Shown here piece after piece: positions 6,494 through 10,607 of a DNA stretch of 10,607 nucleotides (positions are counted from its first letter, which is position 1; the number at the start of each line of letters is the position of its first letter). The stretch comes from an uncultured Opitutia bacterium (lineage in GTDB: Bacteria > Verrucomicrobiota > Verrucomicrobiia > Opitutales > UBA953). Location of the stretch: contig CALNBE010000238.1 of NCBI GenBank assembly GCA_937874455.1, positions 1 through 10,607 of the forward strand. The letters run 5' to 3'. A program made the position numbers and the translations under genes. The notes under the pieces were generated by a model that did no database searches, was not told the origin of the DNA, and saw only the letters and a program-made list of their open reading frames with translations.

Positions 6494-6524
6494 GCGCGGA
6501 GGAAAATCCCAAACTTTTTCGACA

Positions 6525-6830
6525 ATGGAAATCGGTTTACATCACTTTGTGACGCTGGCGTCGCTGCTGTTTGTCATTGGACTGGTCGGCGTGCTGGTGC
6601 GGCGGAACACACTGGTTATTTACATGTGCCTGGAAATGATGCTGAGCGCGGCGACTTTGGCGCTGGTGGCCTTTTCCCGGTATAACAACACGATGGACGG
6701 CGCGATCTTCGTGTTCTTCATCATCACGGTGGCCGCGGCGGAAGTGGCGGTCGGCCTAGCCCTGATCGTGGCGCTGTTCCGGCGGCGCGAGACGGTGATG
6801 GTGGACGAGCTGAAGGAGCTGAAGCACTAG
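6525..6830 (+). CDS. nuoK: NADH-quinone oxidoreductase subunit K
   Basis: A 101-residue, three-helix complex I subunit, related to MrpC, next to NuoJ in the membrane arm. The two membrane glutamates required for proton transfer are present: Glu37 in MCLEMMLSA and Glu73 in AAAEVAVGLAL, matching Glu36 and Glu72 of E. coli. Length is exactly typical. GGAGGAAAA at 6498-6506 resembles a Shine-Dalgarno but lies about 18 bp from the ATG, too far for normal use; directly upstream is CTTTTTCGACA. nuoL follows after 51 bp. Confidence 0.96.
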   Translation: MEIGLHHFVTLASLLFVIGLVGVLVRRNTLVIYMCLEMMLSAATLALVAFSRYNNTMDGAIFVFFIITVAAAEVAVGLALIVALFRRRETVMVDELKELKH

Positions 6831-6881
6831 GGGAAAATTTCCTCCGCGACCGTTTTCCACGACCATTTTTGATTCTTTCCC

Positions 6882-8804
6882 ATGACCTGTTCCCCTGAAA
6901 ATTTGTTGTTTGCGCTGCTGGCGATCCCGCTGGCGTCTGCGGTGATCTCGGGATTGTTTTTCCGCCGCAGCCGCTGGGGCGCGCCGATCGTCTCCTGCAC
7001 GGCGGCACTGGCCATCCTGGTGGCGGCGGTGAAACTCCTCTTCAGCCTGGCGCCGGGGGAAACGCTGCACTTTTCCCACAATTGGCTCACGCTCGGCTCG
7101 TTCAATTTGAACATCGGTTTCCTGCTCGACCAGAACGCGGCGACGATGCTTTTCGTGGTCAGCTTTGTGGCCTTTTGGATTCACATTTTCAGCGTCGGCT
7201 ACATGGACGATGACGCGGCGCGCGGGCGGTTTTTCACCGGGCTTTCGATCTTCATGTTTTCGATTCTCGGCATCGTGGTAGCCGACAATCTCTACATGAC
7301 CTTTATTTTCTGGGAGCTGGTCGGCTTCAGCTCCTACATGCTGATTGCGCATTATTTCGACAAGGACTATGCGGCGATGGCCTCGAAAAAGGCGTTCATT
7401 ACGAATCGCGTCGGCGACCTTGGTTTCCTCGTCGGTATCATCCTCTGCCAAGTTACCTATGGCACGGTCAGTCTGGCCGAGTTGGGCGCGGCGGGCGTGG
7501 AGAAAAGCACTCTGATCGGCCTGCTGCTGATGTGCGGTTTCCTCGGCAAGTCGGCGCAATTTCCTTTGCACGTCTGGCTCACGGACGCAATGGCGGGCCC
7601 GACTCCGGTGTCGGCGCTCATTCACGCCGCGACCATGGTGGCCGCGGGCGTGTTCTTCATGGTGCGGATTTTCTTCCTGCTGACGGAGCCGGTGCTGACG
7701 GTGATGTTGTGGGGATGCGCGGGCATGGCGGCGCTGGCCGGCCTGTGCGCGCTGGGGCAGACGGACATCAAAAAGAGCCTGGCGTATTCGCCCCTGTCGC
7801 ACCTCGGTTTCATGGGTGCGGCCATCGGCTTGGGCGCGCCGGAAATCGCCCTGTTGCACATGGGCATGCACGCCTTTTTCAAGGCCACGCTTTTCCTTTG
7901 CTCCGGCTCGGTGATCCATGCCTGCCATCATGAACAGGACATGACGAAGATGGGCGGCCTGTGGAAAAAAATGCCGGTGACTTTTGTCGCCTTTCTGGTG
8001 GCCTCGCTGTCGATTTGCGCGTTTCCGTGGATGGCCGGCTGGTATTCGAAGGACATGATTTTGTCGAAGGCGCTGCTGGTCGGCAATTATCCCGCGCTGG
8101 CCTTGCTGCTGCTGGCGGCGCTGGGTTCGGCGCTCTACATGGGCCGGATGCTGCAACTGGTTTTCTTGGGCAAAGCGAACAGCGAGCACGCGGCGCACGC
8201 GCATGAAAGCAGCGCGTGGATGACGCTTCCCCTGGTGGTGCTCGGCGTGGTTTACTCGCTCGGCGCGGGATGGAGTTTGCTGGGCGACAAGGTGGCGTGG
8301 CTCGGAGGAAAAATGACCGGACTGCTGCCCTCGGCCTCGATTCTTTCCTTCGCGGAGGAATATCACCATCTGCATGAACAACTCGCGGAAGCGGGGCAGG
8401 TGACGCTGATGCTGGCCGTCGGCGTGGCGATCCTGGTGATCGGCTTGGGTGGTGCGATCTGGTTTTACCGGCAAACGCCCGGCGCGGATGCGCTGCAAAG
8501 GAAATTTCCCAAGGCCTATTTCGTACTCGAATACCGCTGGATGGACACGCTTTACAACGCCTACATCGCAAAAGTGCAGCAGCCCGTGGCGAATCTGCTC
8601 GGCCTGCTGGACAAAGTGCTGATCAACGGCATTGCGGTGCGCGGTTTCGGGGCCGGTTTTCCGGCGCTCCTCGGCCTGTTGAGCCGTCGCTTGCTGCACA
8701 CCGGCAATTTGCACCACTACGTGTTCTGGTTTGCCCTCGGCGCGCTGCTTTACGGCGCGGTGCTGCTGGTGGACTGGGCGAATCTTTTTTGCTGCGCACA
8801 ATGA
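6882..8804 (+). CDS. nuoL: NADH-quinone oxidoreductase subunit L
   Basis: A 640-residue distal antiporter-like subunit of complex I with about 16 membrane helices and the long lateral helix near the C-terminus. Pumping-site residues are in place: Glu145 in FWELVGFSSYM, Lys223 in LGKSAQFPLHVW, His248 in ALIHAATM, His330 and Lys334 in MHAFFKATLF, and Lys390 in GWYSKD. The quinone/Mrp antiporter core runs from about 135 to 400, including QTDIKKSLAYSPLSHLG (293-309). A His-rich stretch (EHAAHAHE, about 435-442) lies in a loop. The ATG follows TGATTCTTTCCC, pyrimidine-rich without Shine-Dalgarno. nuoM follows after 47 bp. This subunit looks fully standard, in contrast to the NuoM encoded next to it. 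Confidence 0.97.
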   Translation: MTCSPENLLFALLAIPLASAVISGLFFRRSRWGAPIVSCTAALAILVAAVKLLFSLAPGETLHFSHNWLTLGSFNLNIGFLLDQNAATMLFVVSFVAFWIHIFSVGYMDDDAARGRFFTGLSIFMFSILGIVVADNLYMTFIFWELVGFSSYMLIAHYFDKDYAAMASKKAFITNRVGDLGFLVGIILCQVTYGTVSLAELGAAGVEKSTLIGLLLMCGFLGKSAQFPLHVWLTDAMAGPTPVSALIHAATMVAAGVFFMVRIFFLLTEPVLTVMLWGCAGMAALAGLCALGQTDIKKSLAYSPLSHLGFMGAAIGLGAPEIALLHMGMHAFFKATLFLCSGSVIHACHHEQDMTKMGGLWKKMPVTFVAFLVASLSICAFPWMAGWYSKDMILSKALLVGNYPALALLLLAALGSALYMGRMLQLVFLGKANSEHAAHAHESSAWMTLPLVVLGVVYSLGAGWSLLGDKVAWLGGKMTGLLPSASILSFAEEYHHLHEQLAEAGQVTLMLAVGVAILVIGLGGAIWFYRQTPGADALQRKFPKAYFVLEYRWMDTLYNAYIAKVQQPVANLLGLLDKVLINGIAVRGFGAGFPALLGLLSRRLLHTGNLHHYVFWFALGALLYGAVLLVDWANLFCCAQ

Positions 8805-8851
8805 AACGGTGCTGAGGCAAGCGAACCAACTTTTTCCCAGAGGAAATTCTC

Positions 8852-10351
8852 ATGAATTGTTCTGAACTTTATCTGCCGCTGGCCCTTGGGGTGCCGTTTG
8901 TGGCGAGCCTGCTGTTGCTGGTGCTCGGACGGCGGTTGCCGGCGGCCCTGCAAACCCTGACCGCGGGCGCGGGCTTTCTGGTTCCCGCCGCGCTGGCGGT
9001 GGCTGCCTGGGCGCAATTTTCCTGCGCGATGGACCCGGAAACCGGCTACGCCTATCTGGTGAATCTGCCGCTGGGCCTGCAGGCGATGACCGGTGAGGCG
9101 GAAAACAAGCCGGTTTATCTCGGCTTGCTGTTGTTCATGGTGAGCGGACTGCTCGGGGTTTTTGCCTCGGTGGACATTTTCTTCTTCTACTTTTTCCACG
9201 AGTTCGCGCTCATTCCCACCTTCATTCTGATGCTGTATTGGGGCGGGCTGGGAAGAAAGGTGGCGGCGATCCAGATGGCGGTTTACCTGACGCTCGGGGC
9301 GATGGTTTCCCTGGCGGGGATTGTCTTGCTGGTGTTGTGGAGCGGGGCGGGAAGTTTCAATTTGCTGAAGCTGAAGGCCGAGCTGCTGGCGATGCCGATG
9401 GAAGCGGGCGCGCAGACGGTGGTTTTCGGGCTGCTGCTACTGGGCTTTGGGGTTTTGGTGTCGCTTTTTCCCTTCCACTCCTGGGCGCCGGACGCCTACA
9501 CCGAGGCGCCGACACCGGTCTCGATGTTGCACGCCGGGGTGCTGAAGAAGTTTGGCCTTTACGGTTTGATTCAACTCGGGGCGCTGCTGCTGCCCGCGGG
9601 GCTGGCGCACTGGGCACCGGTGCTGTTCTGGCTGGCACTGGGCAACATCCTGCTCATCGGTTTTGTGACCATGAGCCAGCGTCACCTGAAGTCCATGCTC
9701 AGCTATAGCTCGGTGATGCACATGGGCCCGTGTTTTCTCGGCATTTTTGCCTTTGCTTTGAGCGGCGGAGACACGGCGGGACTGGGCGCGGCGGTGATGA
9801 TGATGTTCGCGCACGGCTTGTCGGTGGCGCTGCTGTTTGCGCTGAGCCATGCGATTTACCGGCGCACTGGCACGCTGGAGTTTGCGGAGAACGGCGGGTT
9901 GGCGAAATACGCGCCGGTGCTCGGGGGATTTTTTGTGGCGGCGACCATGGCCAGCATCGGGCTGCCTGGTTTTGCGAATTTCTGGGGCGAGCTGGGCATC
10001 TTTGTCAGCCTCGGACAATTGCCCGTGTGGAAACTGGTGTTGGTGGTGAGCAGCATTGTGATCTCGGCCATCTACGGACTGCGGGCGGTGGCGGCGGTTT
10101 TCTTCGGCCCCGCCTCGGAAAACACGGCGGCGCGCGGGGAGACCATCCGGGACATTTCCCCTGCGGAGCGACTGGTGGCGGTGGTGCTGCTGGCGGCGCT
10201 GGTGGCGGTCGGCTTTTATCCCCGGCTGGTTTCCGGCTCGCTTGACGCGGCGCTGCCAAAGGAATTTCCCCCGACGGCGGTCGGCCTGCGGCTTTGTCCC
10301 CACTGCGGCGACGCGCATGCAACAACCGGAGCGCATCCGGAGCACCCTTAA
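8852..10351 (+). CDS. nuoM: NADH-quinone oxidoreductase subunit M, divergent
   Basis: A 499-residue antiporter-like complex I subunit with about 14 helices. It carries FFYFFHEFALIPTFI (111-125) with Glu117, FPFHSWAPDAYTEAPTPVS (206-224), the TM8 lysine Lys233 in GVLKKFG, and Glu380 in NFWGELGIF, equivalent to E. coli Glu144, Lys265 and Glu407. The TM7 lysine (E. coli Lys234, in AVKMP) is absent: the aligned residue is Leu202 in GVLVSLFPFH, codon TTG at 9455-9457. The acidic residue of the usual QTDIK motif is His278 in SQRHLK. The last about 20 residues include CPHC (482-485) and four further His or His-Pro positions, an unusual soluble tail. AGAGGA sits 9 nt before the ATG, the clearest Shine-Dalgarno of the nuo block. 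Identity as NuoM is firm from order and homology; whether it pumps normally is open. Confidence 0.94.
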   Translation: MNCSELYLPLALGVPFVASLLLLVLGRRLPAALQTLTAGAGFLVPAALAVAAWAQFSCAMDPETGYAYLVNLPLGLQAMTGEAENKPVYLGLLLFMVSGLLGVFASVDIFFFYFFHEFALIPTFILMLYWGGLGRKVAAIQMAVYLTLGAMVSLAGIVLLVLWSGAGSFNLLKLKAELLAMPMEAGAQTVVFGLLLLGFGVLVSLFPFHSWAPDAYTEAPTPVSMLHAGVLKKFGLYGLIQLGALLLPAGLAHWAPVLFWLALGNILLIGFVTMSQRHLKSMLSYSSVMHMGPCFLGIFAFALSGGDTAGLGAAVMMMFAHGLSVALLFALSHAIYRRTGTLEFAENGGLAKYAPVLGGFFVAATMASIGLPGFANFWGELGIFVSLGQLPVWKLVLVVSSIVISAIYGLRAVAAVFFGPASENTAARGETIRDISPAERLVAVVLLAALVAVGFYPRLVSGSLDAALPKEFPPTAVGLRLCPHCGDAHATTGAHPEHP

Positions 10352-10363
10352 AAATTTTTCCCC

Positions 10364-10607
10364 ATGGACGTTTTTTTAGCCCAAGCTGAGACAGGCAACG
10401 CGCTTTCCTATTTTGCGGAATTGGCTAAGAGCAATGCGTGGCAGTACCTTCTGCCGGAAATTGGACTGGCCGGACTGGCCTTGGTCATGCTGGTATTGGA
10501 ACTGGCGCTGCCGAAAGGATTGCGCCATCTGGTGGTCAACGTGGTGCTGGTTGGCCTGCTGGCGTTGATTGCCGGTGCGTCGGCGAATCTGAATCCTGCA
10601 TTGTCCG
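10364..10607 (+). CDS. nuoN: NADH-quinone oxidoreductase subunit N, N-terminal part, cut by window edge
   Basis: The frame is open from the ATG at 10364 to the window edge, giving 81 codons. After a polar N-terminus (MDVFLAQAETGNALSYFAEL) comes WQYLLPEIGLAGLALVMLVL, the typical first helix of NuoN with its LLPEI motif, and then a second hydrophobic helix from about residue 57. Position directly after nuoM, with a 12 bp gap, fits the standard L-M-N order. The leader is AAAAATTTTTCCCC with no Shine-Dalgarno. The antiporter core and its lysines lie outside the window. Confidence 0.88.
   Translation, partial: MDVFLAQAETGNALSYFAELAKSNAWQYLLPEIGLAGLALVMLVLELALPKGLRHLVVNVVLVGLLALIAGASANLNPALS

Noticed and set aside
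6756..8801. A 681-codon minus-strand open frame
   Set aside because: It is the shadow of nuoL, rich in His/Arg/Gln, with no family features.
1..10607. tRNA, rRNA, CRISPR array, insertion sequence or prophage gene
   Set aside because: None seen on either strand; the window is explained by chromosomal housekeeping genes and short gaps.

Overview
The window is a GC-rich, gene-dense piece of bacterial chromosome. It carries eleven protein genes, two of them cut by the window edges, plus one riboswitch and one clear terminator. Gene content and style fit a Verrucomicrobiota-like Gram-negative bacterium: a lipoprotein-type galactose mutarotase, a glycine-rich RRM protein, a long U32/DUF3656 protein with extra C-terminal cysteines, weak Shine-Dalgarno use and a split nuo cluster. 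This placement is inference from style, not a phylogeny.

Left part (1-1796, all minus strand). A 5'-complete, 3'-cut aldose 1-epimerase lipoprotein gene lies behind an AT-rich upstream region. Next come a strong hairpin terminator, a small RRM RNA-binding protein with an RG-rich tail and a roughly 200 bp leader, and a guanidinium exporter of the SMR family (Gdx/SugE). Upstream of the exporter, on the same strand, are two hairpins with ACGA loops. These are the hallmark of the guanidine-II (mini-ykkC) riboswitch, so exporter and sensor form a self-contained guanidine-response unit.

Middle part. Divergent from the exporter is a Fur-family metalloregulator (Zur/PerR-like, two CxxC motifs). Its stop overlaps the start of a MurU-like sugar-phosphate nucleotidyltransferase. 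A large U32-family protein (RlhA-like, DUF3656 type, 852 residues, two four-cysteine sets) runs convergently to that pair.

Right part (5954-end, plus strand). nuoJ, nuoK, nuoL, nuoM and the first 81 codons of nuoN encode membrane subunits of respiratory complex I. nuoJ is the first gene of this block: nuoA-I are not upstream, where a divergent U32 gene sits instead. NuoM is unusual. The lysine expected in its TM7 pumping site reads as leucine, a normally acidic position reads as histidine, and the protein ends in a Cys/His-rich tail.

Two patterns cross gene boundaries. The 9-mer GCGGAGGAA occurs eleven times on both strands, in genes and in gaps, far above chance by rough estimate. Most genes lack a Shine-Dalgarno and instead have a pyrimidine-rich leader, often ending in CCC next to the ATG.
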